Part shown: one piece after another, positions 7,933-17,102 of the stretch
Layout of the letters: the number at the start of each line of letters is the position of its first letter
Position numbering within the stretch: the first letter of the stretch is position 1
DNA from: Bacillus sp. FJAT-42376
GTDB taxonomy: Bacteria; Bacillota; Bacilli; Bacillales; Bacillaceae
NCBI RefSeq assembly: GCF_003816055.1
Contig: NZ_CP033906.1
Span: 2,790,001 to 2,854,000, forward strand
Reading direction: 5' to 3'
DNA length: 64,000 nucleotides
Translations under genes and position numbers: made by a program
Notes under the pieces: generated by a model
Seen by the model: the letters and a program-made list of their open reading frames with translations, nothing else
Told to the model about the DNA's origin: nothing
The model's database searches: none

Positions 7933-9752
7933 CTTTCCTCATCTCCCTGAATTTGAGTTTCATCCATATGCGGTAAATAAAACGTAAAGGTTGTACCCTC
8001 ATGAATCTTGCTATGAACCGTTATCGTTCCATGATGGGCCTCGATAATATTTTTTGCAATTGCCAGTCCAAGTCCGGTTCCAGACCTCCCTCTCGTCCGT
8101 GCTTTATCCGCTTTATAAAACCTTTCAAACACAAATGGAAGATCTTCTTCCGGAATGCCTGTGCCCGTATCGGTCACATCCGCTCTTAGACCGTTATCAG
8201 CTGATTGCACTTCAAACGTCACGGTTCCCCCATCATCGGTATGACGGATCGCATTATCTACAAGGTTCGTCAGGACTTGCTCAATTTTATCCGAATCCAG
8301 GACAAATGAATCCTCTTCCAATGCAACCGATGTAGACAGCTTAATCGATTTTTCCCTGGCCATTCCCTGGAATTTACGGGAGATTTTGCTGACGAGTTCT
8401 GATATTTCAACTTTCTCATAGCGGAGAGTAATATGACCCGCTTCCATTCTCGCGAGATCAAGCAATTCGTTGACAAGCCTTCCCATTCTCAATGATTCCT
8501 CGTATATGATTTTAGAAATTTCCTTTTTCTCTGCATCTGTGCTTGCAATATCATCAACGATCGCCTCACTGTATCCCTGCAGCAAAGCAATGGGCGTTCT
8601 TAATTCATGACTGACGTTTGCAATAAAGTCTTTTCTGAGTTTATCAAGACGCCGTTCCTCTGTCATATCCCTCAGAACGGCGACCGCTCCCCGGACATAA
8701 TCCTGATCATAAAGAGGACTCATGACCATGACCCAAAAGCGCCCCTGCAAGGTCATTTCAATAATCTGTTCCTTTTCTGTATTCACTACTCTTCTAAAAA
8801 GCTCGTTTGCTTCAGGCGGCAGTTCCTCGCCATTTTTAATATCCATCTGCTTCTCATAATACCAAGCCTGTAAAAACCGTTCAGCAGGAGGATTCGTGAC
8901 GAGGATGGTTCCATCAATATTCAGTGTAATGACTCCATCTGCCATGCTGCTTAATATACTCGTTAAATGTTCTTTTTCCTGATTGAGGGCGTTAATATGG
9001 TATTTCAGCTGCCGGCCCATCTGATTAAAGGCAGCTGCAAGCTCGCCAATTTCATCCCCGGTCAGAATCGGTACTTTTTTATCGAATTTACCTTTGGTGA
9101 GCTCAAGTGCCGCTTCTCTCATTTTCCTGAGAGGATACGTAATTCTCGTTGAAAGAAAAAAAGCAAAGATGGTAGTTAATATAAGCCCCACCGCGGCCCC
9201 GATGAATGTATACCTGGTCGTGCTGCTGGTTGCTTCCCTGATAGCAGCGAGCGATTGGGATACGAAGACCGCCCCATGCTCACCGCCGGACAATCGGTAA
9301 GGGACACCCTGCAGAAGCACTTTTTCTTTAACATGGCCGGTTTCATCATCTGCTGTGATTGTTTTCATCCGTTCCTCTGTTCCTTTTAAAACAGCAGAAA
9401 GCTCCCGGTCACTTTTGATCGTCTGCAAACTGATATATGGCTGCTTTCTTTTGTTTCCCGCTGAGGAATACCAGGCTTTTCCGTTTTCATCCACTATCAT
9501 AATTCCCGTTTTTTCATCTGAAAGCTCAAGCGCAATGGATCGGGCAAGCGCAGATGAATCGTGAATATCATCATGATTTTCCAGAATACCCGATATTTTC
9601 CCTGCAAGCTGGGATAATTCAATCTCCGCCTGGTTCGTCTGGTAATTCTCAATGAACTCAAACCAAAGAATGGTCAGAACAAGAAGAACGAAGGCTACGA
9701 GCAGCAGAATGGTCCCCCATAGCTTTCCTACAACGCTGCGCCAAAGTCTCAT
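7929..9752 (-). CDS. resE: Sensor histidine kinase ResE
   Basis: A 607-residue membrane kinase partner of ResD in oxygen limitation and nitric oxide response. Layout: membrane segment near residues 10-30, an extracytoplasmic domain of about 140 residues, a second membrane segment near 180-200, a HAMP linker ([17 protein letters not shown], about 203-220), a PAS domain ([16 protein letters not shown], about 268-283), HisKA with the phosphorylated histidine in [15 protein letters not shown] near 375, and an HATPase domain with [11 protein letters not shown] and the G-boxes TGTGIPEED and [14 protein letters not shown]. Overlaps both the upstream resD end and the downstream adenosyltransferase start, indicating tight coupling. 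Confidence 0.95.
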   Translation of the reverse strand: MRLWRSVVGKLWGTILLLVAFVLLVLTILWFEFIENYQTNQAEIELSQLAGKISGILENHDDIHDSSALARSIALELSDEKTGIMIVDENGKAWYSSAGNKRKQPYISLQTIKSDRELSAVLKGTEERMKTITADDETGHVKEKVLLQGVPYRLSGGEHGAVFVSQSLAAIREATSSTTRYTFIGAAVGLILTTIFAFFLSTRITYPLRKMREAALELTKGKFDKKVPILTGDEIGELAAAFNQMGRQLKYHINALNQEKEHLTSILSSMADGVITLNIDGTILVTNPPAERFLQAWYYEKQMDIKNGEELPPEANELFRRVVNTEKEQIIEMTLQGRFWVMVMSPLYDQDYVRGAVAVLRDMTEERRLDKLRKDFIANVSHELRTPIALLQGYSEAIVDDIASTDAEKKEISKIIYEESLRMGRLVNELLDLARMEAGHITLRYEKVEISELVSKISRKFQGMAREKSIKLSTSVALEEDSFVLDSDKIEQVLTNLVDNAIRHTDDGGTVTFEVQSADNGLRADVTDTGTGIPEEDLPFVFERFYKADKARTRGRSGTGLGLAIAKNIIEAHHGTITVHSKIHEGTTFTFYLPHMDETQIQGDEER

Positions 9753-10471
9753 TCATTGCCTACCTCAAATTTGTAGCCGACTCCCCAAACCGTTACAATC
9801 ATTTTGGCTGCTTCCTGTGAGACCTTGTTTAATTTTTCACGCAGTCTTTTTACATGTGTATCCACAGTCCGCAAGTCACCGAAGAACTCATATTGCCAGA
9901 CTTCTTTAAGAAGCTGTTCCCTGTCATAGACTTTATCCGGAGTGCGGGCGAGGAAATAAAGAAGTTCATATTCCTTAGGAGTAAGGCTTACTTCTTTTCC
10001 ATCAGCCGTAACCCGGTGTGCATCATGATCAATGGTCAAGTGGGAGAAGACAATAACATTTTTGGCTTTCGTTTCTGTTTTGAGGAAGCTAGTAGATGAA
10101 GATCTCCTGAGCAATGCTTTGACCCTTAAGACGACTTCCCTTGGACTGAACGGCTTAATAATATAATCATCCGTACCAACTTCAAATCCCTGGACACGGT
10201 TCGCTTCTTCGCCTTTCGCTGTCAGCATTATCACAGGTGTAGCTTTTACTTCACGAAGCTTCCGGCAGACTTCTACTCCGTCAATACCGGGCATCATCAA
10301 ATCGAGCAAAATCAAATCATAGTCATTCGCCAGTGCCAATTCAAGTGCTTCATCCCCGTTTTCAGCTTCCTCGGTGGTATACCCTTCTCGCTCCAGGTAC
10401 ATTTTCAATAATCTTCTGATACGGTCCTCATCATCTACTACAAGAATTTTTCCATTCATCATTTCATTCAT
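9749..10471 (-). CDS. resD: Response regulator ResD
   Basis: A 240-residue OmpR-type response regulator. The receiver domain starts with [15 protein letters not shown]; the phosphoacceptor aspartate is in [13 protein letters not shown] near residue 57, and the conserved threonine and lysine are in VIMLTAKG and IIKPFSP. The winged-helix DNA-binding domain is in the C-terminal half ([25 protein letters not shown]). In B. subtilis it activates genes of anaerobic and microaerobic respiration. AAGGAGG 8 bases before 10471 decides the start. It overlaps resE by 4 bp and is separated from resC by a terminator-like hairpin, suggesting that resDE also has its own promoter. Confidence 0.96.
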   Translation of the reverse strand: MNEMMNGKILVVDDEDRIRRLLKMYLEREGYTTEEAENGDEALELALANDYDLILLDLMMPGIDGVEVCRKLREVKATPVIMLTAKGEEANRVQGFEVGTDDYIIKPFSPREVVLRVKALLRRSSSTSFLKTETKAKNVIVFSHLTIDHDAHRVTADGKEVSLTPKEYELLYFLARTPDKVYDREQLLKEVWQYEFFGDLRTVDTHVKRLREKLNKVSQEAAKMIVTVWGVGYKFEVGNE

Positions 10472-10610
10472 CTTAATTCCTCCTTTAAGTTGAGATTCGA
10501 TTATGTATGTCTTCATCATACTAATTAAGAAGCACTTCCTGCAACGAAGAGCCTTTTTTAACCTTCTCCGCCATCCGTGATTCCGTTATTATGCCTTCTC
10601 GCATCCTATA

Positions 10611-10649
10611 AAGATAAAGGGACTGGTTTACTGGAAACCGGCCCCTTTT
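10611..10649 (-). terminator. Hairpin between resC and resD
   Basis: AAAGGG-GCCGGTTT pairs with AAACC-AGTCCCTTT on the minus strand, followed by a short T-rich tail. It may attenuate read-through from resABC into resDE rather than stop it completely. Confidence 0.7.
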
Positions 10650-10653
10650 ATGG

Positions 10654-11835
10654 TTATGCATATGAATGAAGCCCTGCAATGACCATATTAACAAAAATAA
10701 GATTAAACATGATAATCGCAAAACCAATCACAGCCAGCCAGGCGGATTTTTCCCCATGCCATCCTCTGGATAATCTCAAATGCAGATAAGCCGCATAGAA
10801 TAGCCAGGTGATCAATGCCCATACCTCTTTTGGATCCCATCCCCAAAAACGGTTCCAGGCAAGCTGTGCCCATATCATGGCAAAAATCAAGGCACCGAGC
10901 GTAAATACCGGGAAACCGATCGTAACAGACCGGTAGCCGATTTCGTCGGTTAAATCCAGGTTCACTTTTTTGGTTAAAGGCTGAAGCACCGCAGAAATTC
11001 TTTTTCTTGCAATCAGTCTGAAAAGTCCGTAAAGAATAAGACCTGAAATCAGCGACCAGACGACCGTGTTGAACTTGCTTCCATTGATAATCGGAGGAAG
11101 GGAGAACAATGGCTTCATGGCCCCTTCAGTTTGGAGCTCCCATTTATTCGGCCCCGCTATGGCAGGAAGATGATAGGACATTTCAGCTTCGTTCCCCCGT
11201 TTATCTGTCCATGAAAAATCACTTTCATAATGAGCAAGACGGAAACCGCTTGTAATCAGGATATAGCCAAGTGTCATGACCAATACAAACATGATGGCTT
11301 CCAGCCAGAATGTTTTCTTTGAAGGTTTGGACTGATCCACATTTCTTATTAAATAAATGAGCCCTGCAATGAAGCTGATGGCCAGAATCGCCTGCCCCAG
11401 AGCAGCGGTCGTCACATGGATATGAAGCCACTGGCTTTGCAGCGCAGGAATGAGAGGTGTTACATAAGATGGAAACATACTTCCGTATGCGATAATCAAA
11501 AGAGCAACCGGAAGTGTAAAAAGACCAAGAATCGAGACCTTGTACATAAAATAAATAATAATAAAGGCTAATACAAGCATCATTCCGAAAAACGTGGTGA
11601 ACTCGTACATGTTGCTGACAGGGGCATGCCCGGAAGCCATCCACCTTGTAATGAAAAACCCGAGCTGAGCTGCGAAACCAATAATTGTTACAGCAACGGC
11701 GGCTTTTGACCACCGGTTCGGTCCGGATGCTGTTTGTCGCTTATCCCGGATGGAACCCCCAAAAAGAAAGGTTGCCACAAGATATAATATAAACGCCGCA
11801 AATAACAATCCGCTGCTAATTTCCGCCAACTCCAA
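10654..11835 (-). CDS. resC: Cytochrome c biogenesis protein ResC (CcsA family)
   Basis: A 393-residue polytopic membrane protein of the System II cytochrome c synthase. The tryptophan-rich heme-handling WWD motif appears as [18 protein letters not shown] near residues 328-345, with flanking histidines such as those at YLHLRL and LHIHVTT. Together with ResB it carries heme across the membrane and attaches it to apocytochrome c. It starts inside the last codons of resB (20 bp overlap), so the two subunits are co-translated. Hydrophobic segments cover most of the chain, consistent with about eight to nine membrane passes. Confidence 0.95.
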   Translation of the reverse strand: MELAEISSGLLFAAFILYLVATFLFGGSIRDKRQTASGPNRWSKAAVAVTIIGFAAQLGFFITRWMASGHAPVSNMYEFTTFFGMMLVLAFIIIYFMYKVSILGLFTLPVALLIIAYGSMFPSYVTPLIPALQSQWLHIHVTTAALGQAILAISFIAGLIYLIRNVDQSKPSKKTFWLEAIMFVLVMTLGYILITSGFRLAHYESDFSWTDKRGNEAEMSYHLPAIAGPNKWELQTEGAMKPLFSLPPIINGSKFNTVVWSLISGLILYGLFRLIARKRISAVLQPLTKKVNLDLTDEIGYRSVTIGFPVFTLGALIFAMIWAQLAWNRFWGWDPKEVWALITWLFYAAYLHLRLSRGWHGEKSAWLAVIGFAIIMFNLIFVNMVIAGLHSYA

Positions 11836-13480
11836 CCCCTCCGCTTCTTATTTCACTAGTTTTTTGATCCCACGGTGCCGGAAAGGCCGTTCCCTCCACT
11901 GCATCGTCTATCTCTTTTTTCAGCGTATACCAGTTTTTGTTTGTATGGCCAGCCACATAAACCATTCCGTTTTCCCTTTTAAACCATATTCTCCGGTGAT
12001 TCCAGTACATACCCTGACACACTCCGACCATAAATATAAGTCCGCCAAGAGCGATGACCCATATGGTCAGATCTTTCTTTACCGTGAGCAAAGACTGGCT
12101 GACCGTCTCGACTCCGGCAAATTTCATGGCCATTTTGTTTTCACCATTTGGCTCCAGGTTCATTTGAATTCCGACGAAACTAACTTCTCCATCCGGGGTG
12201 CCGGGAGAAATCATATTGAACACAAAGGCCGGATTATTCGGTGCGCGGGATTTCGTATCCGGCTTCCCGTCTTCATTCAGGTAAAAGTCGGGCAAATAAC
12301 TCAGAAGCTCCACTTTATATCCCTTTCCAAAATCATACGACTCCTTTGGTTCATCCAGGCTGATGGCGACAGGCCCGAACGTTTCATTCGTTTTTTTGTT
12401 CAGCAGGCTGAACTTCAGTTCTTTCAGCGCGCCGGTTGAGTAGCTGCTCTGATACAAGCCGAACGAATCAAATTGAAGCGGCTGATTAACCCTTATCGCA
12501 TCCTGCCTTACTTTTTTCAGCTGCGGCTTTTCCCCTGGGAGCGATTGGCCGCTTTTTTCATAAAGAATAACATCCGTCTGAAAATTTTTAGCTACATTGC
12601 CTTCTCCCGCTTCACTGATTGCCTCCTGGAAAACGGCCTTTTCTTTTCCGGATTTGTATGTTTCGACAGTAAACTTCTCATTTTTCAAAAAGTATTTCCC
12701 GTCAGTGCCGGGTATGGCGGCCACTTGCCCTTCCCTCAGCCACATATTTTCATCCACATACATACCAGGCACAAACCGAAGCATGGCTCCAAGAAGAACA
12801 ATGATGAGACCAACGTGGTTTACGTATGGGCCCCACCTTGAAAACCTTCCTTTTTCTGCAAGGAGATTGCCGTTTTCGATGCGGATCCTGTACCTTTTTT
12901 TCTTCAGTTTTTCTATGACTGCTTCAAGGTCGCTTTCCTTATCCTGGACACGTTCACCAAATAGACGCTGCCTTTTCAAAAAAGCTGTGTTTTTTGTGAC
13001 TCCCTGGACTTTTAAAGTCCTGTATAAAGGAATGACCCGGTCCAGACTGGCGATCACAAGAGAGATTCCAAGAGAGGCAATAAGGATAATATACCACCAT
13101 GATCCATACAAATTATGAAAACCAAGAGTATAGTAGATTTCCCCGGCAACGCCGAATTCATCTTTGTAATAATCCTCCGGCAGAACATTAGAAGGAATAT
13201 ACTCGACCTGAGTAAAGATCGTTCCCACTGCTGATGCAAGAAGAGTTAATACGATAAGCCAGATTCCTACCTTTACTGACGAAAAAAAGTTCCAGACTTT
13301 ATCAATCCACGTTTTCGTATACGTTTGAGATCGTCTTGCACTCCCGTCATATCTCATATCAAGCAGCGGTCCTGAATCGGTGACCGGATTTTTATAATCT
13401 GCCAGCTGCTTTCCGCAGGACTCGCAAAGCAGGGTCCCGGGAGGATTGATGTGTCCGCACTCGCACTTCAGTTCTTCCAT
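11816..13480 (-). CDS. resB: Cytochrome c biogenesis protein ResB
   Basis: A 554-residue membrane protein of the System II synthase complex. It begins with a cytoplasmic zinc-ribbon-like stretch, [18 protein letters not shown], then membrane segments near residues 70-90 and 130-150, a third near 215, a large extracytoplasmic domain (about 235-485), and a last membrane segment [16 protein letters not shown]. The domain organisation and length fit Bacillus ResB (about 542). The second of two closely spaced ATGs (13480) is preferred because AGGGAG is 8 bases before it but only 2 before the first. It overlaps resC and follows resA by 16 bp. Confidence 0.95.
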   Translation of the reverse strand: MEELKCECGHINPPGTLLCESCGKQLADYKNPVTDSGPLLDMRYDGSARRSQTYTKTWIDKVWNFFSSVKVGIWLIVLTLLASAVGTIFTQVEYIPSNVLPEDYYKDEFGVAGEIYYTLGFHNLYGSWWYIILIASLGISLVIASLDRVIPLYRTLKVQGVTKNTAFLKRQRLFGERVQDKESDLEAVIEKLKKKRYRIRIENGNLLAEKGRFSRWGPYVNHVGLIIVLLGAMLRFVPGMYVDENMWLREGQVAAIPGTDGKYFLKNEKFTVETYKSGKEKAVFQEAISEAGEGNVAKNFQTDVILYEKSGQSLPGEKPQLKKVRQDAIRVNQPLQFDSFGLYQSSYSTGALKELKFSLLNKKTNETFGPVAISLDEPKESYDFGKGYKVELLSYLPDFYLNEDGKPDTKSRAPNNPAFVFNMISPGTPDGEVSFVGIQMNLEPNGENKMAMKFAGVETVSQSLLTVKKDLTIWVIALGGLIFMVGVCQGMYWNHRRIWFKRENGMVYVAGHTNKNWYTLKKEIDDAVEGTAFPAPWDQKTSEIRSGGVGVGGN

Positions 13481-13496
13481 GTGCATGACTCCCTGT

Positions 13497-14024
13497 CTAA
13501 GGTTTGATAGATTCCATCATATCTCTAATGTTCCGTTCCGTTAACTGACCTTTTACAATATCCTTTACCTCTCCGGTTTTATCAATTAAATACGTAGTAG
13601 GTAGAGGCTTCACTCCGTATTCATCGAGAATTTGCCTGTCTTTATCAATTCCAATAGGAAACGTGAGCCCATATTGCTTCGCGAAGCTGTTCACGGCAAC
13701 ATCTGATTCGGCGATGTTAACGGCAATTACCTCGACCCCAAGATTTTTATAATGCTCATACTGATTATCCATATACGGCATTTCTCTTTTGCACGGTTCG
13801 CACCAGGTTCCCCAAAAATTCAATAAAACGCCTTTACCCCGGTAATCAGAAAGCTGATGGCGTTCTCCCTGCAAGTCAGTGACCACAAAATCAGGAGCCT
13901 CACTCCCTACTTTTACTCTTTCTTTATCAGCAAAAAAGTTGGAGTACAGCGTATAGGCCAGCGCTGCAGCCAATACAAAAAGAATCGCACTCCTCAACAA
14001 AAGCCGCCTTCTTTTCTTCATCAT
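13497..14024 (-). CDS. resA: Thiol-disulfide oxidoreductase ResA
   Basis: A 175-residue membrane-anchored thioredoxin-fold protein that reduces the heme-binding cysteines of apocytochrome c on the outer face of the membrane. The N-terminal anchor is RLLLRSAILFVLAAALAYTL after a basic MMKKRRR; the active site is FWGTWCEPCKREMPY near residues 70-84, with the CEPC pair characteristic of ResA; the cis-proline is in KPLPTTYLID. The length is near that of B. subtilis ResA (179). It is the first gene of resABC(DE). In B. subtilis the next gene upstream is rluB; here a 3-kb island of repeats and an IS element separates them. Confidence 0.96.
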   Translation of the reverse strand: MMKKRRRLLLRSAILFVLAAALAYTLYSNFFADKERVKVGSEAPDFVVTDLQGERHQLSDYRGKGVLLNFWGTWCEPCKREMPYMDNQYEHYKNLGVEVIAVNIAESDVAVNSFAKQYGLTFPIGIDKDRQILDEYGVKPLPTTYLIDKTGEVKDIVKGQLTERNIRDMMESIKP

Positions 14025-14112
14025 AACTCTCCTAATATGTATCCATTTCCTCTTATTATATCATTAGGTAAACGCTCTCAAAATATATTCTTTGAAGGTT
14101 GTGTGAAAAAAG

Positions 14113-14553
14113 AAAAGCGGAGGCGGCTTGCTTAGCCTTGAGAGACGGTGGAGCTTCTGACCGAGAGGCGCTTTTTGCCTCGACCGAAGAAGCGAAGCGG
14201 CCGAAAGGCTAGCCGCCGGAGCTAGACATAGAATGAAGTACGAGGCGGGGATTTTAAGGATGTTCTGCTAAAAGCGCGACGTCCTGTCGCAACGCAGAAC
14301 TGACCCGCATCCTGCGGGCCTCCGACAAGCATAAGACGATCAGCCGCAGGAAGGTGGTTTTGCCTTCCGGAGGATGAGCGGCTTATGACCTCGAGGGGCT
14401 AGCCGCTGCAGCCGGAAGAAAAAAAAGCGGAGGCGGCTTGCTTAGCCTTGAGAGACGGTGGAGCTTCTGACCGAGAGGCACTCTAGTAAGGATGTTCTGC
14501 TAAAAGCGCGACGTCCTGTCGCAACGCAGAACTGACCCGCATCCTGCGGGCCT
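14113..14553. repeat. Mosaic of structured palindromic intergenic repeats
   Basis: Two direct repeats are present. A 57-bp block beginning AAAAGCGGAGGCGGCTTG is identical at 14113-14169 and 14423-14479. A 67-bp block beginning TAAGGATGTTCTGC is identical at 14255-14321 and 14487-14553. The second pair lies closer together (7 bp against 85 bp), so one copy looks like a deletion or insertion form. Several hairpins are visible: GTTCTGC/GCAGAAC with inner GCGAC/GTCGC, CCCGCA/TGCGGG, and a nested CATAAG/CTTATG, AGCCGC/GCGGCT, GGAAGG/CCTTCC at about 14330-14390. The stretch is GC-rich against its surroundings and has no credible gene. Similar REP-like elements are known in Bacillaceae intergenic DNA. 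The remaining 14554-14777 is AT-rich with nothing recognisable. Confidence 0.85.
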
Positions 14554-14838
14554 TTGACTGAAAAAGAGCAGTGGCCAAAGGGATAGCGCCCCGAACTGGA
14601 AGAGCAGAAAAGCAGCAAAATCTTATGGAACTAATCAAATGAAATCCGATAGAACCGAAAAGTGAGGAGAAAATGATTGTTCTAAGTTCTGACTATGAAG
14701 GTATATAATTATTTCAGCTTAATTTAAAATATAGATTGTAATGAACTATATTAATCTTTTCAGCCCCCTTAATCATTTGGACACGAAAGTAAGAGACAAG
14801 TAAACTGAAATTGTGAAAAATGATGAGGAGGTGAGGGC

Positions 14839-15147
14839 TTGGTAAGGAAAAAGATTGAGATTATAGAAGATGTTAAAAAGAAGTATGTCCGGATTGCCCT
14901 CGAGACTGGGAACTACACTTCTACAGCCCGAAAAGCTGGGATTGATCGAGCAACCCTCTCTGGCTGGATTAAAGAGTATAAAGATGAGATAGAGGAATCA
15001 ATGGAATTAGATGGGCATCATCCTCTTTCCTCCAATCCAACTAAGGATGAGCTTCAGATTAAATATGAGCACGCAATGAAGCTACTGGGGGAAAAAGAGT
15101 TAGAAGTTGCGATGCTTCGAAGCTTATTAAAAAAAAGCGAGTCCTAA
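14839..15147 (+). CDS. IS3-family transposase OrfA
   Basis: A 102-residue protein with an N-terminal helix-turn-helix (NYTSTARKAGIDRATLSGWI, about 24-43) that should bind the element ends, and a C-terminal leucine-rich coiled coil (KLLGEKELEVAMLRSLL, about 81-97) for multimerisation. Translation most likely begins with TTG, six bases after GAGGAGGTGA. Near its end the frame reads TTA TTA AAA AAA AGC, giving the slippery heptamer A AAA AAA; a -1 shift there enters the orfB frame without meeting a stop and would produce an OrfAB fusion transposase. Confidence 0.9.
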   Translation: MVRKKIEIIEDVKKKYVRIALETGNYTSTARKAGIDRATLSGWIKEYKDEIEESMELDGHHPLSSNPTKDELQIKYEHAMKLLGEKELEVAMLRSLLKKSES

Positions 15148-15179
15148 TTAATCTTCGACTAGAAGAAATAAAGCTGTGG

Positions 15180-16103
15180 GTGTCAGAGGGATTTTCTGTT
15201 CTTCGAACAACCATTGCATTAGGGGTGCCTAGATCGTTGTACTATTACCATCAAAAGGCGAACACGGAGGAAGAAGGGGTTGGAAGCAGGGGCCGGCCCC
15301 CTATTGGCTACTCTTTTACCGTCTTAGATTCAAGAATATCAGATGAGCAAATCAAAGAATATCTGATGGAAGCTATAGAGGGCGAGGAAGGCATCTATGG
15401 ATATCGCAAACTGAATCACTTTTTACGAAAAGAATACCAACTGATTATCAACCCTAAAAAGACCTACCGGCTGTGTAAAGAGCTGGAGATTCTGTTACCT
15501 CAACGAGGTAAACCTTCTCCTCATCAAAAGAACTGGGCGAAGCAGCATGAAATTACAGGCCCTAATCAACTATGGCAAATCGACATCAAATATGGATCTC
15601 TGGAAAACACCGGGTACTTCTACTTTCTTGCGAGCGCCATCGACGTGTTTGACCGAAGCATTGTAGGCTATTACCGTGGACCGGACTGTAAAGCCCCCAG
15701 TATCACGATGATGCTTACCCAAGCCTTAATGGATCGGGGAGTTGAAATTCCTGAAGGGAAAGACGAATACAGCCTGATTATCCGGTCTGATAACGGACCT
15801 CAGTTTCTTAGCAAGAACTTCGGGGAATTCTGTAGGGTCAGTAAGATCTTTCATGAACGGATCCCACCTAAATCACCGGATCTCAATGCCTATATCGAAT
15901 CCTTTCACAGCGGCCTGGAAAAGGAGTGTTACCGGCGTTTTAATATCCAAAGCTATGACGAGGCTTACTACCGAATTGACGAATATATAAACTTTTATAA
16001 TGAACGCAGATATCACGGAAGTTTAGGCTACCTCAGTCCAAAACAATATCTTGAGGCGTACCAAAACCAAGAATTATTAAGGGAAGAGACGGTCCGTTTA
16101 TAG
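15180..16103 (+). CDS. IS3-family transposase OrfB (rve integrase core)
   Basis: The catalytic part of the transposase, 307 residues when counted from the GTG at 15180. An HTH_21-like segment (EGIYGYRKLNHFLRKE, about 70-85) precedes the integrase core. The acidic triad is visible as D135 (LWQIDIKYG), D204 (IIRSDNGPQF) and E240 (NAYIESFHS), with the D-35-E spacing of IS3 enzymes. The frame stays open upstream of 15180 to the A-run at 15129-15136, so the natural product is probably an OrfAB fusion made by -1 frameshifting. The C-terminus (ERRYHGSLGYLSPKQY) is the usual family ending. Confidence 0.92.
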   Translation: MSEGFSVLRTTIALGVPRSLYYYHQKANTEEEGVGSRGRPPIGYSFTVLDSRISDEQIKEYLMEAIEGEEGIYGYRKLNHFLRKEYQLIINPKKTYRLCKELEILLPQRGKPSPHQKNWAKQHEITGPNQLWQIDIKYGSLENTGYFYFLASAIDVFDRSIVGYYRGPDCKAPSITMMLTQALMDRGVEIPEGKDEYSLIIRSDNGPQFLSKNFGEFCRVSKIFHERIPPKSPDLNAYIESFHSGLEKECYRRFNIQSYDEAYYRIDEYINFYNERRYHGSLGYLSPKQYLEAYQNQELLREETVRL

Positions 16104-16184
16104 GATCGTCTCGAAAAAAAATGAAAAACTAAGAACGATGATGATTGAGCGAGAACGTGTCCAATAATTAGGGGGTCGATACGT

Positions 16185-16310
16185 AATTGCTGACTTTCTC
16201 TGAAGAATTGCTGACTTTTCAAATTAATTGCTGACTTTCTCCGGGGAATAGCTGACTTTTTAAATTAATTGCTGACTTCCTCCCGGGAATGGCTGACTTT
16301 TTGAATATAG
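16185..16310. repeat. 41-bp dimeric tandem repeat, three copies
   Basis: Six units of about 20-21 bp, each beginning AAT(T/A/G)GCTGACTT, alternate between an A form ending in TCTC(C/T)GGGG-like sequence and a B form ending in TTTnAATT. A units start at 16185, 16226 and 16267; B units at 16206, 16247 and 16288. The array begins 21 bp after the IS right end. It has no spacers, so it is not a CRISPR array, and no gene spans it. Confidence 0.85.
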
Positions 16311-16566
16311 TCCAATTGCAGTTAAAAACCTGCTGCGAAAGGAGGAAACCAGCAAACCCATATAGCCCGGTCTGAACTTTCAACAAGGGCAAGCGGCAGT
16401 AATGATTAGGTTTAATCTTTAAATTGTTTAATTACATAAAGCAGAAAGGCCATTTTAGAAAAAAACAAAAATAAAGAGGCTGGGACATGATTAAAATTGT
16501 TGTCCTTAAGCCGAATATTTCTATTGAAAAGGCTATGTAAAAGTATGTTGTTGATTTTTAACACCT

Positions 16567-16697
16567 GTTGATTGAAGCGGAAGGCGTGAGACTCCGAGCT
16601 GAGAGCAGCGGGACAGGTGAGACCCCGCAGTGGCGAAGCCAAGAGGAGACTCACCGCCCGCCCAAGGATAAGCGAGCGCCTGCTAGCTGCAATCAAC
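16567..16697 (+). repeat. Dispersed palindromic repeat, full copy 1
   Basis: It begins GTTGATTGAAGCGGAAGGCG and ends CAATCAAC, with internal GC-rich inverted repeats (GCGGGACAGGTGAGACCCCGC and CTCACCGCCCGCCC). Flanks GGCTATGTAAAAG and GTTGTTGATTT on the left and CAGCCAAATTTAAC on the right recur at other copies. This class of GTTGATT-bounded repeat is widespread in Bacillaceae genomes. Confidence 0.85.
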
Positions 16698-16741
16698 AGC
16701 CAAATTTAACAGTGCTTTTGAAAAAAGCAAAAAAAAACAAT

Positions 16742-16799
16742 AAAACCGAACGATTACGAAGCTCTGTACCAGAGCTTCAAATAAACGTTCGGTTTTTTT
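16742..16799. terminator. Double hairpin between the two repeat copies
   Basis: An outer stem CCGAACG/CGTTCGG (extended by A/T pairs) encloses a perfect inner palindrome GAAGCTCTG-TAC-CAGAGCTTC, and seven T follow on the plus strand with A-rich sequence before it. It has the form of a bidirectional terminator, but no gene precedes it directly, so it is more likely part of the composite repeat. Confidence 0.55.
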
Positions 16800-16839
16800 A
16801 TTCGCTATTTTAAAGCATGTTGCTGGTTTTTTAAACCTT

Positions 16840-16967
16840 GTTAATTGAAGCGGAAGGCGTGAGACTCCTGCGGGAGCAGCGGGACAGGTGAGACCCCGCA
16901 GTCGCAAAGCGGCGAGGAGGCTCACCGCCCGCCCCGCGGAAAGCGAGCGCCTGCAGCGGAAATCAAC
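16840..16967 (+). repeat. Dispersed palindromic repeat, full copy 2
   Basis: It begins GTTAATTGAAGCGGAAGGCG and ends GGAAATCAAC, in the same orientation as copy 1 and about 143 bp downstream of its end. It differs from copy 1 in the middle (CTCCTGCGGGAGCAGCGG here), where its hairpin is better preserved. Confidence 0.85.
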
Positions 16968-17102
16968 AGAGCTTTTTATTAGCCGGAAATCTTTTGTCCC
17001 AGCCTCTTTACCATTTAAAAATCTTCCTGCTTAAAAAACGGACAGCCCTCTTTCATTCCTCTTTTGTAAAACTCCCCGGATCAGCAGTGTTTGATTTCTT
17101 CA

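Larger units (their letters stand above)
14778..16163 (+). mobile_element. IS3-family insertion sequence
   Basis: An element of about 1.39 kb ending in the inverted repeats TGGACACG (14778-14785) and CGTGTCCA (16156-16163), extended by one more base to TTGGACACG. It contains orfA and orfB in the order and relative frame (-1) typical of IS3. Both reading frames and the catalytic triad look intact, so it may still be active. I do not see a convincing target duplication: the flanks are CATT on the left and ATAA on the right. Confidence 0.9.
16472..17010. repeat. Composite repeat bounded by 16-bp inverted repeats
   Basis: TAAAGAGGCTGGGACA at 16472-16487 is matched by its perfect reverse complement at 16995-17010. 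Between them lie two directly repeated copies of a palindromic element (16567-16697 and 16840-16967) and a central double hairpin (16742-16799). The GAGGCTGGGACA motif is common near transcript ends in Firmicutes. No protein gene is credible inside it. The layout resembles a non-autonomous, MITE-like element or a stack of repeat insertions. The DNA between 16311 and 16471 shows nothing else recognisable. Confidence 0.8.

Noticed and set aside
11750..12439. A 229-codon plus-strand open frame
   Set aside because: It is antisense to resB/resC, has no family features, and exists because of the codon bias of the true genes.
16185..16310. CRISPR array
   Set aside because: The units follow one another without unique spacers, are only 20-21 bp, and no cas gene is in the window.
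16412..16925. Several open frames of 80-94 codons on both strands in the repeat island
   Set aside because: They are translations of the palindromic repeats; frames on both strands share the same low-complexity arginine and serine-rich sequence and none has a credible start.
14025..17102. Prophage, integrative element or defence island
   Set aside because: No integrase, phage, restriction or toxin-antitoxin genes are present; the only proteins encoded are the IS3 transposase parts.
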